From Blastocatellia bacterium (lineage in GTDB: Bacteria; Acidobacteriota; Blastocatellia; Chloracidobacteriales; JADJPF01): a stretch of DNA of 64,000 bases. The position numbers were made by a program, and so were the translations under genes. A model generated the notes under the pieces. The model saw only the letters and a program-made list of their open reading frames with translations. It was not told the DNA's origin and searched no databases. This document shows, piece by piece, positions 63,462 through 64,000 of this stretch (within the stretch, counting starts at the first letter, position 1; each line of letters opens with the position of its first letter). The stretch covers positions 617,851 through 681,850 of the forward strand of contig JADJPF010000020.1 in the NCBI GenBank assembly GCA_016713405.1, given 5' to 3'.

Positions 63462-64000
63462 ATGAAGATACAACTTATTACTCTATCAACCTAAAGACTT
63501 AATCAACGGCAATCAAATTATCAGTTATTAGAATTAAGCAAATTTTAACTAAACTTGGTCAGTGTAAGTAAGTGTTAGCAGAAATCATAATGGTCAAGAT
63601 GTAGATTAATGATTTGCCTTGCACGCGCTACGTAGAAACTTTTCATCAATTGAAAAATTTCATCAATGATCCAAATAAATAGGTTAGTAGTTGTACTAAC
63701 AGGAACAGAATCCTTTATCAAAATATTCAAGCAGATATGTCAGCCCGTCAAGCTTTGGATTGGGCAACACGTTTAGTAGTGCTACAAAACAAGGTTTATT
63801 TGAACTTCCAGAAGCATTACAAGCTAAAACACAGGTTATTTATCAATCTGCTAAAAAGTTAAAGCTAAAAATAATTTTTTCCCACTAAAAGTTTTAATGT
63901 CTTAGTAGTTGCTAATTTACGTGTAGAAAAGGATCCCTTTCGCACAAGCTTTCTTAGCACTATCAAAATTACCTGAAGGGATTCTAAAATACAAGTTTTT
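63462..64000 (+). CDS. SenB-like glycosyltransferase, partial (window edge, frame breaks)
   Basis: From ATG 63462 to the window end, in shifting frames, I read MKIQLITLST, INGNQITVIRIKQILTKLGH, DVDLMICLHA, VVVLTGT(DL)Y, DMSARQALDWATRLVVLQ, ELPEALQAKTQVIYQSAKKL and VVANLRVEKDPF. These match the TIGR04348-type glycosyltransferase that includes SenB, the selenosugar synthase of selenoneine biosynthesis. The LTGTD and NLRVEKDP signatures are typical. SenB is normally encoded with SenA and SenC, which are not in view because the gene runs off the edge. The assignment is from motif memory without an alignment, so the name SenB is only probable. Confidence 0.5.

Overview
The window looks like a chromosomal stretch of a low-GC (about one third G+C by eye), double-membrane bacterium. 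Acidobacteriota, perhaps near Blastocatellia, is my best inference. The support is an ADOP-type FtsX/MacB permease, a DUF4388 (PATAN)-J-like-TPR protein, LolA, an alginate-export-type porin with a C-terminal aromatic residue, a hopanoid-type glycosyltransferase next to an ArnT-like one, an S53 peptidase and sigma-54 signalling. I see no phage, no insertion sequence and no CRISPR array. One tRNA gene (Ser, TGA anticodon) is present.

Layout. 1-10.3 kb: TPR protein, two methyltransferases, a zinc-ribbon protein, lolA, the ADOP permease behind a sigma-54-like promoter, and a secreted sedolisin. 10.4-15.2 kb: an O-methyltransferase and a TetR-controlled DevBCA/YbhGFSR-like exporter operon. 15.3-19.4 kb: small unknown genes and the housekeeping operon glmU-ribD-rsmA. 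19.5-23.4 kb: two YtrA-type GntR regulators, an ABC ATPase and a permease fused to a propeller-like domain, preceded by a perfect 42-bp palindrome. 23.7-24.0 kb: a REP-like palindromic element. 24.1-30.8 kb: a two-gene module of unknown function, a P-loop ATPase fused to a response-regulator receiver domain followed by a PATAN/J-like/TPR protein. This is the best candidate for an undescribed system. 30.9-37.2 kb: tRNA-Ser, porin, secreted propeller protein, L,D-transpeptidase, queD and an ADP-ribosylglycohydrolase. 37.2-41.6 kb: ArnT-like and HpnI-like glycosyltransferases and a fatty-acid hydroxylase (lipid and envelope modification). 41.8-48.7 kb: two tandem radical-SAM proteins, patatin, an Nfu-type Fe-S protein and a divergent ArsR regulator. 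48.9-60.6 kb: penicillin-acylase-family protein, HlyD adaptor, two ABC ATPases, an NtrC-type regulator, a zinc-finger/cohesin-like protein in inverted orientation, a sensor kinase, a WD40 protein and msrA. 60.7-64.0 kb: a chromate transporter, an MmsA-type aldehyde dehydrogenase and the start of a SenB-like glycosyltransferase.

Sequence quality matters for any use of this annotation. At least sixteen otherwise intact genes are broken by single-base indels, many in homopolymers, and three by in-frame stops. In every multi-fragment case I checked codon by codon, the reconstructed length becomes a multiple of three and family motifs are restored. Break density rises steeply after about 61 kb. 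I read this as uncorrected long-read assembly error near a contig end rather than mass pseudogene formation. I therefore give each broken gene as one feature spanning all its parts and state where the frame changes.
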